NCBI GenBank assembly: GCA_037074765.1 | Contig: JBAMDO010000191.1 | Coordinates: 1-64,000 of the forward strand | Direction: 5' to 3' | Length of the DNA stretch: 64,000 nucleotides | Source: Mansonella perstans | Taxonomy: Eukaryota; Nematoda; Chromadorea; Rhabditida; Onchocercidae | Part shown: one piece after another, positions 48,161-61,141 of the stretch | How the letters are laid out: every line of letters begins with the position of its first letter | Position numbering within the stretch: position 1 is the stretch's first letter | The notes under the pieces: generated by a model | What the model saw: the letters and a program-made list of their open reading frames with translations, nothing else | Databases searched by the model: none | What the model was told of the DNA's origin: nothing | Program-made: the position numbers and the translations under genes

Positions 48161-48730
48161 TTTCACTTTTTGATAAGTTAGCCTTCCGAAGTATTGAATC
48201 ACTTACCTATTCTTTAGTTAATCCACTCTTCATCTGTTTAAACATGTCCCAGTCCTAAATTGAATATGAAAAATGTCATACACATTAAACCATCGATAAT
48301 CTTATATACAAATCATTTATCAGCTGTTTGCATATAAACCAGTTTCCTTTTACACTTCACTATTTTTTCGTTTTTTTCTAATTTCTTTTTACAGTCTTTT
48401 TTTACAAGCTTTTTTTTTTACAATATCAGTTTCATCGTTTTACAGTTTTCAAGTCCTCATCATCAATGAAATCTCTAATTCAACATATAAAATTTTCCCT
48501 TTTCACACCGATAAAAAACCTAATCATAATTGGATTTTGAATTCTATGGAATAACTACAAAGCCACCATTTAATAGTCTTTTATTAAACTCCTTGAATCT
48601 GTATCGAGTAATACAAAAAATCTTCATTTTTAATCATCTTTAAAATATTATATACATATATATATAAAATATATATATATTTGCTGTTTTATATATATTT
48701 TACTTTATGAACATTAAGAACATGATATAC

Positions 48731-48900
48731 ACAATCATATCAATGATACCATCATTTATATGCAGTACTGCTTTCATTCAAAGAGATATGGGAAATTTCT
48801 GGAAATTTTCCTGATCGTACAAGTTTTTTCCAAAATTTTCATTCTTTCATAATTTGGAAAATATTTTTTATATTTACATTTTATTAGTGTTATATTACAG
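48731..48900. repeat. ~170-bp segment inverted relative to tandem unit 1
   Basis: CACAATCATATCAATGATAC ... GTGTTATATTACAG is the reverse complement of 39,850-40,020, while flanks on both sides keep the direct orientation. Confidence 0.85.
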
Positions 48901-49877
48901 CTTAAATGATGATTCATTAGGCATAAAATTAATTTCTTAAAGAAAAAATTAATTTTTGGCAATTTCAAAAACTGGAAATATTACTAGTATTAAGAATGAT
49001 TGAGAATGATCAACAACAGTACGCAATCATTTTCCTGTTCTTAAATGCCATATTGTAAAATATTTGCAAAGTTATGAATTTTTCGTAGTTTAAAAATTTT
49101 TTGATGACAGATAATTACAAATATTATACTGTTGTTGTTATTAATGCTATTACTATTATTACTGCTATTAATTTAACTTATTATCATTACTATTATTATT
49201 AAATATGCAGATTATTATATTAAACATTTGTGCATTCTAATGCAATTTGAACATGATGTCTTTCAAAATTTTAAAGCATCATAATTTATTAGCATGCAGT
49301 GGTATTTTATTGTGATCAAATCGATTAGTAGATTGATCAATTCTGCAAAGTATGATGCAATTGTCAAACTTGTAATATCACTTGGGTATTAATCAGAGAA
49401 AACATTGAAAAGTTAAATTATCATTAGCATATACTGTTGCTGTAAATAATGCTTATAGGATACTGGAAAAGTTCTAAGAAATCCGTTAAGCAACAATTAT
49501 ATTTTTCCAATTTTTTCTGCCTCGCTTTTTCTTTGCAAATCAATTTTACAAATGTTTGTTCATGTTACAGTAATGTAAATATTTCGTTTATTTTAAATTT
49601 CAATTTTAAATATTATCAACAATTTAATTTAGTTCTAATCTTTTTTTCGTTTTTTATACATAAATAACTCTTAACTCATTTCTTTCTAAAAATGTTTTAG
49701 GCATCTGTTTGAAGTGTCACCATTTTTTTTGTAATCTTGTTCATTTTATAGCAGCTATATTTCGTACTATGAAATTTTTTCCAAATATTTTTATCCAAGC
49801 AATGCATTTTTATCTAATTCACTGACAATGTTTTCATTTCTTGCTTTTTGAACTCATTATTCAAAATCATTGCATTA

Positions 49878-52800
49878 AAATGGAAAGAAAAATAAATTGA
49901 TTAATGAATTATATGCAATACAAAAATATTAAGCAAAAAAAAATTTAAAAATCACTTATAAATGCTGTATTTCAGTTATTACATATATTTCGCCCAAAAA
50001 TTAAATAATCTTTACAAATTCTTTTATAAATTTTTTTTTACCCTAATCATACCTGAAATATAACATTTGCTATTAATTTTACTTAACCTTTTTATATTAC
50101 GCCCAGTTTAAATTTAGCTCAAATAAGGTCAAAAACTTTGATAAACACTGAAAGATCCTAATCAGAAAACCCGTTTGGAAATTCGATAGGAAACTAGTAC
50201 GTGTCTGTATGTTTGTGTATGTGTATGTCTATGTATACATGTATTCATTCATTTAGAAATGAAAACAATGTGATTGTAAACATTTTTTGAATTATAAATT
50301 TTATTACCATTCTAATCTTTAGTCTTGATTTTATAAATTCAATTCCAATTTTAATTGAATATAATTTTTATAATTTTGAGAAAAACAGCCATGAAATTTA
50401 AAATTAATTTCAATTTTTAAAAGAAAATTACAATGTCAAAATAAATGCAAATTGCTTCATTTATATACTTTTATTAAAATTTTATTTTTGACAATTTGAA
50501 TTTATTTTTCTTTTTTTAAATTTTACATTCAAAGTTTACATCAAATCACATTCAATTCGCTTGCAAAAATTACAGATCAATTTAAACTTGAAAATTTAAA
50601 AATGAATTTTTCCTTTTTTTTTCTGTAAATTTAACTTCATTGAAGGATATTTTCCAATTATGTAACGCATTCATGATCTGTTTTCTGTTACTGATAGTTG
50701 ATGTAATAGTGCTGTGTTAAAAAATAAAAACTTGTTAGCGATCAGTCATCCATTAAGCTATTTATTTAATTTCGTTTATTAACGATACGAAACAGGTAGC
50801 AACAGATAGCATCACTTTAATTTCTTTGAAAATTTCGATTCAAAATTCAAAAAATAACGAAATGGAAAAAAATACATCAAACAACTTTTTTGTAAAAGTT
50901 AATAGTATTTGCAGAAAGAAATAAAAAATAAATAAAAAATAAAAAATATAGTATTTGCAGAAAGAAAAAGAAAGAAAAATTTGCAATTGAAATAACAAGT
51001 AATCATTTCGTCATTTGCTTCATAATATCTATCCATATATGTGATATATTATGCGAATAATATCGATTACAGATGATAAATTCAAAGAATACCACTTGTA
51101 AAAAATGGACATTTATAGGTGATATATGCGAAAGCATCAATAAACACTTATAGGTGATCAATTGACATTTATAGATGTTACTTTGTAAATATCCATTGAT
51201 AGGTGTATCAGTGATTTATGTAACGGTATTAGCGTACATTTATAGGTGACATTTACAAAGATATTACTATTTATGTTTAACTGTAAATTACATTGCAAGA
51301 GAAGGAGAAAGTTTTGCCATGTCAATATTGAACAATAGAATGTATAAAAACTTTTTAACATGTATTACTGCATGATAAGAATTATATTTAATAAAATTTT
51401 TTTGGATAATTTATTTGTTTCAGTAAATAAATTAGACCTGATCACTTCCGATTATTAGATTATCACTGGATAAGGAAATAAAGGTCGTTGACAGGATTTT
51501 CTGGAAAAATGATAGTACGAAGGATAAACAAACCATTTTAGGAAATGACAGATAGATAGCAGTGACGGTTTTTTGGAAAATGATGGCACGATGATGCACA
51601 AAATTCTTTTTTCAATCTATACTGATTGTAATACTAAACAAACAAATTGTGGATTGTGATGGACAGTGTTCCTAATGCAAAATAGAGAGCTAATTTCTAA
51701 TATTTCATGAAACTGAATTCAGTTAATTTTAAGTATTTTATTAGATTTCAACCATGAAATGCTATCATATAATGATATATACAATTACATTTGCTATTAC
51801 TTTTTCCACAAAGCCTTTTCAACAATCTTCATCTTATTATTCACTGGTAATTTAACAATTATGAAGTGATGAGATTTTAATAATTAATTATACTTAAGCA
51901 AATGAATTAAGCTATTTCAGAGATTTTTATCAGATCTAAATCATTTATTTCTGTCATTTTTTTTTTTTGTTAATTGTTGTTTGGCATTTTTTTTTTTTTT
52001 TTTTTTTTTGCACAGAAATGTTTTTTCGAATGATACATTTCAACAGTTATAATTTCAATAACTACAGTAATCATGAAAAATTTTGCTAATAGTAATAATA
52101 ACAATAATTATAGCAATAAAAGTAATAGTAACGATGGAAATAAAAAAAATCAATAAATAATTCCGTGGTAAATTTATCATCATATCAGTATTTATTTCCT
52201 TTTTATTTATATCGTTTAACGTTTATTGATTGCATTTTCTTTAATCAATAACTGTGTAGACAAATTAACAAATTCGAAAGTTTCTTTTTTTTTTTTTGCT
52301 AAGTAGCATGATTTTAATTGTTATAATTGGATATTTCATCAGTGATAAAAGTAAGAAAGTATTGAAACATAATTGTAGATGTAGGCGCGTATTTTAATAT
52401 GATCATTTTACTGTTATCAAATCTAATCAAATCTTCACATATTTGTACTTCGGAAGAGATGTTTCAACGTTAAGTTTTGCTTCACTTTTAATATCGAAAA
52501 TTCCATCCATTAGCTCTACTAACTGATAACCCGTTGCACGGGTTTCTCCCCGTTGCTCGGGTTTCTCCCCGTAGCTCGGATTTCTCCCCGTAGCTCGGGT
52601 TTCTCCCCGTAGCTCGGGTTTCTCCTTCGTTTCTCTATGCTGAGTCTAACTGGCCAAAGACAGATATAACTTTATAATATGTTTTGCTGCGTTCTTTCTA
52701 TTATATTGCCATGAAACTCAATGGTTAATAAGTTTTTTTTTTTCATATTCTCTTTAATTAATTTAAACCATTCTTCTAATCATTTAGTGCATTTTTTCAA

Positions 52801-54281
52801 ATCATTCATATGTGTAAATTTGAGTAAAAATGCAAAAAATTATTACAGGAAAATTTTTGAATAAAGAAAAAGCAAAGTAAAGCAAAAAAAGAAAAGAAAA
52901 GAAAAAGAAAAAAGGAAAAAGAAAAGAAAAGCAAAAAAAAAACTAGGAAATAAAATGAAATAAATGAAAGTATAAATGAAAGAAAAGCAAAAAGGAAAAA
53001 AAAATGAATCAAATAGCTAGAATTTTTCGATTGAAAAACAAAAAAAGGTGAAACTTTAATTTCAGTTTATTTCAACATTTTCATTTCATTTCCAAAAATT
53101 TTCTTCATTGCTCTCTCGTGCTCCTTGATTTTATTTCCTTTCTTTCTACTTTTCTTTTCTTTTTTTTTTTTGCTTTTATCATTTTTTTTCGTTACCCTTT
53201 CAATGAATCAAATTGTGTTCGATTTTTTTTTTTGACTAAAATTTTGAAAACTTCTTAATTTCCTTTTGTGTACTATTCTATTTCTTATTAAATGTATCTA
53301 TATGTATGTTTATATATTGAAAGAAATGATAAATTATTATCAGTGATAATATTATAATATTTTTTGATAGTATTTTGATTATACTTTTTTTTTTTACTAA
53401 AGTAATAAATGAACAATAATCTCTTCCAATTCATTTAATTTTTACTATTCTTGAATTTACTACCATTAATACTAGGGGTTTAATTTTTATTCTGAAAAAC
53501 ATCGTTAAAATGCTGATAATTTCAGATGTTAATTCAATCCCAATTTTTGCCTTTAATTCAATTCCAATTTCTGCCATTAATTTAATTCCAATTTTTGCAA
53601 AAAATTTTATATTTAAGCATGAAAAATCAATGCAATATATCTGGTTCATTTAATGTTTTTGTTGATAAAAAGCAAGTAAATGTTTTTTATTTTTGTTTTA
53701 AAAAATATCTCTTGATTTTGAGGAAATATTGATTAATACTGCTTTCAAGAATTATTGCTTTTAGCGTAATAAAATATCAATTTAAATTTAAATTCTTAAT
53801 TTACGCTATATTTTCCATCATATGCTCAAAATCAAGATAGCATTTTAGTTTAATGGAAAAATATAGTGTAATTTTTGTTAAAATGCTGTTTTTTTTAAAG
53901 AATTTTTTTAGTGGATCTTTTTTCGATAAATTTTGTTTTCAGTTTATATTATATCTGATATTGCTTGCTGAATTATTAGAAGGATGAAATATTGCAATCA
54001 TAGATTATTGCGATTTTCTTTTTGATTTCATTCAATTTCATTTTTATTTAAAATTGTCCATATAATCACTTGCCTATACCTATACCTATGTCTTATAACC
54101 ATAAAGCTATTGTCCAGAATATCTATTATTCATCTAGAGAAATTTACAGATTATGAAAGAAATTCAATTGATTTAAATTAGTTAAAATATTCCGTTGCTT
54201 TTTTATATATTGTTAGATACAATCCGTACTGATAATTTAATTCAATACTTTGTAATTTTTTAAACTTATTTCTGAATATAC

Positions 54282-54315
<34 letters not shown>

Positions 54316-54678
54316 ACCATGCATTTATGTTTATGTACGTAAGAATGATTAATTTAGAAATTTTGAATTTCAGTAAAATTCTGTAATTCTGTTTTTTATT
54401 TATTGCTAGATTAATAAATAATGAAAATTTTCCTGTCTGGATAATTTAATTTGACACGTTTACTTTTTAAATTTATTTACGAACATGCGTGAAAAAAAAA
54501 ATACTATACATTTCGTGCGTAAAATACGATATGTGAAATAAATCTGTAACATAGAATATGAACAAATTCAAGTTAATTTAACTTAACTAAAAGCATTATA
54601 TTGGTTATTGATAAACGCTTATATGAAACATTCTTAAATAAAAAGAAAAAATTAATTAATAATTATATTGAGCAGCAC
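49878..54678. other. Long non-coding interval
   Basis: AT-rich with no credible coding exon. Notable pieces are a GT-rich stretch (50,196-50,250), degenerate CATTTATAGGTGAT repeats (51,105-51,260), a GC-rich 19-bp array (52,531-52,627), a polypurine tract (52,855-53,005), a 24-bp triplicate around TTCAATTCCAATTTTTGCC (53,528-53,600) and a ~29-base poly-A (54,285-54,313). Confidence 0.6.
52531..52627. repeat. GC-rich 19-bp tandem repeat, 5 copies
   Basis: Unit GGGTTTCTCCCCGTAGCTC. The first unit reads CCCGTTGCACGGG, a short palindrome. The composition contrasts sharply with the surrounding AT-rich DNA. Confidence 0.9.
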
Positions 54679-57600
54679 ATGGCAAATAAATCAATGGATG
54701 AGTTATTTGGCGCTACCAAAGAATTGCTCTCATTATGGATGACAACATATCCGAATGTAGCATGGAATAATTTATCAGCACATGAAAGTAATTTTTTTTT
54801 TCTCTCTCAATATTTTTATTTAGTTAGCATGATTTGTTCGATAATTTGAACAATGGCAATTTTTTTAGTAAATTATTTTAGTAATCAAAAAAAAAAAAAA
54901 AAAAAAAATGAAATAAAAGATGATAGTATAAGTTTACAATTTACGCTTACATTTTGCAATAATTTCTCCAAAAAATTCTTAATCCTGAACTAATCAATAT
55001 TTTGTAGGTCTTTTCTAGCTCAGATCAATGTAAATTATTGTAAATGAACGTTTTGAAGCAAAGAAAAAAAAAAACATTCAGATGTCTTAACTAATTTGCA
55101 CTAATTAATCCTAATATAAGAGGAACATTTAACTGAAATTATTTAAATAATCGAATTACCGTAATTATTTTTGTTTTTAGTTCGAAATATCACTGCTTCA
55201 CAACGTATCGAATCAATTGGATTGAAGAATTTTGAGGTGCTTTTTTATAACAAAAAAAAAAAATCGTTTTATGTTAACTTTTTAAAAATCATTTTATTTT
55301 ATTTTATTTGTAAAATAAATTCCATTTATTTGAAATTAAATAAATTTTTATTCAGTGTGAAATTTACAAGTGAAATATATTGCTGAATATATATAATGGT
55401 TACTGCACGCTGACTCCTCCATGTACGTGTAGCCCTGGATATCTAAGGGATCACAGACCTGTTATTGCTCAAATTCGTGAGGCTAAATACTGCTTGTCTC
55501 TCTAAGAAGCTTTCTGGAAAAAATTATCCAGTAACTATTTATTAGGCTAGAGTCTCGCTCGTTATCGGAATAAACCAGACAAATCACTCCATATATACAT
55601 ATATATATGTATATATATATATCAGTATATGAAATGAAAAAATTTTCAAACTATTTTTTAACAAAACTTTTGCTTAATGTTTAGGCATTTTTTTCGAACA
55701 CATCCACTGATGAAGATCATCAACGAAATAATTCAAAGCAAACATTTCCATACAAATTTACACCATCCATATTTGATGGTAAGTATAAGCAACAAATTTA
55801 CATTCATCATACAATATAATTTCATTTTGTTAAAAAAGAAATTTTTTTTTTAACAAAATGAAGAAAAAATATTAATTTTAAGAACGAAAAAATTACTTAT
55901 AAATTATTTGGAAATAAGTAAATATTTTTATTTTTATTTTTTTATTTCGCATTTTATTAATTTTTATTAATGCCCAAAAATAACCAAGAAAAAAAAATTT
56001 AAAATTAAAAACTATAAAATTTTTAAAATTTACAAATTTTATTCAAGAAAAAAAAACTAGAAAAACAATTTATTACAATTATTCAAATTTATCCATTGAT
56101 TTTTAAAAAACCATATAATTTATACAGTAAAGCTGAATCAATAATTTAAATTTATGTGTTATAATTGAAAATTTAAATAAACAACGATAATAAAGATGAA
56201 AGAATAACAATATCTCTTCATTTCTCTAACAAATGAAATTTACTCTCTCTTCAAACTTCTATTTTCACGCTTATCTCATCAGTTTCTTTCTTTCTTTCTT
56301 TCTTTCTTTTTTCTTTTTTAAATCTATTGATGTATTATTTTTCGGGTTCTTTATGTCACCATGCAATTATTTAAATTATCAATCACTGACATTGTAATTT
56401 TTAAATTCTCTATTACAATTAATTGCTACACTATTTTGTATATTTGCTGTTTTTCTTTAATTCTTCACCATTTATCATAAAAATACTATTTAACTTCACT
56501 GATATTAATAGGGACACCACCAGAAAAAGAAGTGTTATTTCATTCCAGTTGCATATTTCTTAAACTCTGATTCCTTTATAAGTTGCGCTGTGCGACCTTA
56601 GATAAGTTTTTTTAAGTAGAAGTTGTGCGTATTTAATTATTTGGAATCGTTTTTCATGTGGGATTAATAATTATTATTACGTAAATTATGGGAAATCTCA
56701 ACGTTACAAATTAAATTTCCGAGAAACTATCAAGTTTAAATTTAAAATAATAATAATAATAATAATTTTAACCTCTCATTATCATCACCTTCAGTTTCGT
56801 ATCATTTTATCAGTTATCTATTAATTTCATTTAATCCCATTAATAAATTATTTTATTATTCATCTCCTTCATTTTCACTTACTTATTGTTTATCATTTAA
56901 GTTTATTATCATTCGATAATTTCTATCAGTACTTTTGTATTACATTCTTTGTTTTGTTTTCTCTTTTTTTTTTTTTTTTTTTGTAGATTTGTTCTGCAAA
57001 ATTAAATTATCTTTTCCGTCCAATTTAATTCATGTAAATTACTCTGCATAATATATACATGTTTTCAAGCATCTATCAAATAATATTTTCTACAAAAATT
57101 CATAAACACTAATGAGTAAATAATATACAGGGATAAAATGAAATAATTTGTTAATTTTTATACTTTATTTTAATTGTGTTTTTTTTTAAAAAAAAAATTG
57201 TATTTAAGAAATTTTATTTAAACAAATATATTTTGTCATTTCTGAAAACATAGTTGCATTTTTTTTCTTGTAAATTAAAATATCACACATAAGTTTCTAC
57301 AAATACTTGTTAACATGTATATATGTGCATACATTAAATATTAAATTTATTATATATAAAATGCCATATATTAAATCTATGTAAGTATTAAATTTAAGCT
57401 TAACATATTCTTGCAGCATGTTTGACATAATGATATTAAATTTATATGAGATTTATATAATTTATATTAAATTCAAGTATTAAATTTAAGCTTAACATAG
57501 TTCTTGCGTCATGTTTGATATAATAATGAAATTTTAGATTTATTGAGTTTGTAAGCTTATAACATTGCAATTTAGTAAACAACATATCGAATGTTACGAC

Positions 57601-58313
57601 ATCAAAGTTCCAGTCAATGACCTCATCACTGTATCGTTCACCATCATTATGTAGTACAATGACACCAAATGTTTCATTGGATTTGCATGAGCAAGTCATT
57701 ACTTTTCGTTAGTGATGAATCACTTTCATTTTTTTTTTTTTTTACAACTTTTATTTATCTGTTCATTTCAATAACTCCAATTAAGCATCATTTTCCAAGC
57801 AGTTTTATGGTAAAAAAAGCTTGAACTTTTTAAAGATTAAAGCATAATTCCAGCTTATAACTGTGATTTAATTTTGCAGCTCAGTCTACTGAATTGAATT
57901 CTGATATAGGTATTCAGGTTGGACCCGAGTCAAAATTATCCGCCATCAGTTCATCATCGAATGCAGGTTCATTTTCAAATGTTACTTGCTACTTTTACAT
58001 CTTAGTGCATGGATATATTTTATGAAGCAGCAACTCTTAACTTCTTATTACATTTCTAAATTTAAAAAATGAGAAATAGAATGGGAATTGTAAATTGCAA
58101 TATAACCAGTCAAATATTTGATATACAAATATTTAATAAAATCTTTCAGATTTCCATTTTTTATTTCACTTTTTATTGAACAGAAAAAAAAATATGTAAA
58201 TTAAAAAGAAATCGCTAACTTTCAGGAAACATTCCGAGATTTTATGAGTCAACGGAAGCATCACAACCTTCCAATGCACCGATGAGTCCACTGCTGTATT
58301 CTTTACAAAAGCA
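54679..58313 (+). CDS. Five in-phase exons of an unrecognised gene (partial model)
   Basis: Exons 54,679-54,787, 55,181-55,236, 55,685-55,778, 57,880-57,966 and 58,226-58,313 join in phase with good GT/AG sites. The protein starts MANKSMDELFGATKELLSLW, has WNNLSAHE, ITASQRIESIGLKNFEAFF, a Ser/Asn-rich linker STDEDHQRNNSKQTF, PYKFTPSIFD, SDIGIQVGPESKLSAISSSS and IPRFYESTEASQPSN. The frame is also open ~78 bases upstream of the chosen ATG (from 54,601), so the true start may be earlier. It has no stop: exon 5 ends in phase 2, and a 22-base exon candidate at 60,391-60,412 (SIRYRLQ) would continue it. No family recognised; the Ser-rich second half looks disordered. The same phase would also allow splicing to the Orai first exon. 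Confidence 0.5.
55405..55590 (-). pseudogene. 18S rRNA fragment inside an intron
   Basis: On the minus strand: GGAGTGATTTGTCTGGTTTA, TTCCGATAACGAGCGAGACTC, then further on GAGCAATAACAGGTCTGTGA and CCCTTAGATATCCAGGGCTAC. These are consecutive conserved segments of eukaryotic SSU rRNA (helices 41-42 region). It is truncated at both ends and has substitutions and indels, so it is a dead fragment inserted between exons 2 and 3 of the unrecognised gene. An (AT)n run follows it. Confidence 0.85.
56283..56312. repeat. (TTTC)n microsatellite
   Basis: About seven TTTC units. Confidence 0.9.
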
Positions 58314-61141
58314 GTAAGTGTTCAATTTATGCGTGAAATTTTTGATATCTTTTGATTTTTTTTTTTTTAATTGGTGTCATCTTAACATATTCCATGTTTT
58401 GATAATGTTTCCATGATTTTCAATTCTTTACAACTGAATTTATGAGCCATTTAATTTTAACCTATTTGGAATGATTGACATTGATGGTTTTTTCTCTTTT
58501 AACTGTATGTGTGGCTTTTCAAATATTTATTTAATAACTAGCATTCCTAACGTATTTATCAAAAGTATTTTTGCAGTTGTAGACTTGTGAATGAAAGTCA
58601 TTAAATCTGTCGCTCGTTACGTTTTATTATTTAGCAATAAAAAATTTTTAAAACATGAAAATATCTCGGCATAGAAATAATTTTTAGTTTTTATGAAGAA
58701 TTTTAAGAATTTATTAAGAGGGACTATGCACACAAAGTATTTTTTGCATATTTTAAATTTCATAAAATATTACAATTAAAAAAAATGACAAAATTTGAAT
58801 CTGGATCACAAAGAAAATACGAAGTTTCGAAATTTAGTCTTAAAATACGGTGAAAACTAATAAGGAATTGTAGAATTTAGCTTGAGTAATTTTAGTAAGA
58901 AAATTGCGATATTTCATGTTAGGACCATGCTCAGATTTTCCTTTCTTATTATATTTTTTTCGAATTAACTTTACATTAATTGTAAATCTTATAATTTATT
59001 AGTTTACAATCGAAATCATCCTATAACTTTAGTTTACAATAGAAAGTGCAATGTTTTAATTTTATGAAAATCAACTCCTACAAACTCCAGCGATACTTTC
59101 TCATACATTCCAATGATAACATATTCTTGAATTAATGAAATACTATTCTCATTTTTACTCCCACTTTTGATACTTTCATGCAAATAATACATTTTATTTT
59201 TTGGTAAATTTCTGTGGACGAAAAATTTATCTTACGAACTACCAGTGGTACTTTTTTTACATTCCAGTGATACATATCCCCGATAAATAATAATATTCTT
59301 CCACACTTTCAATGAGGAATAATATTAGCGGAATTTCTGTAAAAGTTTTTTTTTCGTAGTTACTTTTTTTAAGAAGAAATACTTTAATTTATTTTTTTTA
59401 AGAAAAAAAAACGAAGCGGATCCTTATTATTTATTATTTATAAAGAGTAAAGCTCTTTTCGCAGAAAGAATCGGAAATCTATCGAATGAGATGTTATTTT
59501 TTGCTGTTGTTTGAATCAATGAGGAATAATATTAGCGGAAAATCACATTCTTGATTAATTTTTATTAGTACTTTTTAAAATAAATCAGAGGCTTATCTAA
59601 TTTCAAATATAAATTTAATGAAAATTAAAAGCGAAATGACTTTAGATTCAGCGACATACTATGTACAAATTCACTTTGATATATTATCAAGTCTTCTGTT
59701 TTCATCTCTTCAATTTAAAATTTTTTTTGGCAATTTTTCATTTTCTATTCCTTCATTTTTATCATTTTTCAAAATATTGGGATTAAGGCTTTTTTTCCAT
59801 GGAAAACTTTCTTCTTTTCATAGATCAAATCACTAGCTGCTGTTTGCATCACCGAGCATTAATTAAATACCATTGCAATATTGATTGGCATTGGAATATT
59901 AATTAATTAATAGAAATTAGTGATTTTTATTCTTCACTTAATATTTCTTATTGAGATGAAGATGAGAGAGATTTACAGACAGATATTTTATCATGAAATT
60001 ATCGGCAGAGAAAAGAATATTTTATGCTTTATTTTGAAAATAAAAAATTTTCAATTATCTGAGCATTACCACTGATGCATTGCAATATTTGCTCAGTAGG
60101 TATACAATTCCATGAGCTTTTTGTATTTGGATGCACTTTTTTCATAACATTTATTCATTTCAGTAGTTTACGTCATGTTTTTATGCTTACATTTTTTTTC
60201 AGATTAATTTACCTGTTATCATTTCGAATTTTGGTCTTTACCTTCGTATAAGGTCTTTATCTTCTTATAAGATCTTTACTTTCCTATAAGATCTTTACCT
60301 TCTTATAAGGTCTTTGCCTTCTTATAAGGTCTTTACCTTCTTATAAGGTCTTTGCCTTATATGAAGATTTATCTATTTTTAATTTTTTAGAAGTATTCGG
60401 TATCGCTTGCAGGTATTTTTATTAAATGGGAATTTTTCATCAAACGACAAATTTTGTAGCTAATTTTTTCTAGCAATGATATTTCTATAATCTACATCTT
60501 AAATGATATATGAACAGCTAAATGATGATCTTGTAAAAAATGTGGAATGTAGCTTAGCATCCTCGTATAAAAAGTAATAATATTTCATATAGCCAATATT
60601 TCTGATAGAGAAAGGCTAGCTAACTGCAACTTTTGCCTACTGCTGCTTTTTTATTATATAATTTTGCTGTTGTCACTTATTGCTTTTCAGTTTAAGGCTT
60701 TTATATCTTTCTTACAGATATTCTTAAAGAAAAAAAAGTAAAAAAAAAAATGAAAAAAAGTGAAGCCAATTGAATAAGTAGTAATTTTTTGGTTTTCACG
60801 ATTGTTACCGTTAACACAATAGTAGGAGGATCTACTTCAGTGGAATTAATAAAAAAAATCAGTGCATCAAAATTCCATTGAGCAGTTGTGATCTATATGA
60901 AAATAGCCAGTACATGTCTTCAATATTCAGCATTTCAGTACATTCCGATTAGCAATGCCTGAAACTGATTTGTCGCATAATTTATGTGCAGTAGCAAATA
61001 TATCATATCAAAATTTTCGTTGGCTTACAGTAACTTGAATCAGTGATTCATGTTTTAATATATGAAAAACTGTTTTCATATAAGCATCGTGATGATTTGT
61101 AATTCTATACGCTTCTCATTACATCAAAACCATTATCAAGA
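58314..61141. other. Intergenic or intronic before Orai
   Basis: No clear gene. Holds the mini-exon candidate at 60,391-60,412 and a 19-bp tandem array. Confidence 0.5.
60232..60360. repeat. 19-bp tandem repeat, about 7 copies
   Basis: Unit AAGGTCTTTACCTTCTTAT, alternating TTTACC/TTTGCC variants. Confidence 0.9.

Larger units (their letters stand above)
40976..49877. repeat. Second tandem duplication, unit 2 (VAL-P2, VAL-E, 5S)
   Basis: Repeats ~34,080-40,975. Unit 2 differs by a retained exon 4 remnant in P2, two extra 78-bp repeats before VAL-E, a 1.6 kb extra block (46,090-47,699) and an inverted ~170-bp segment. Confidence 0.85.
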
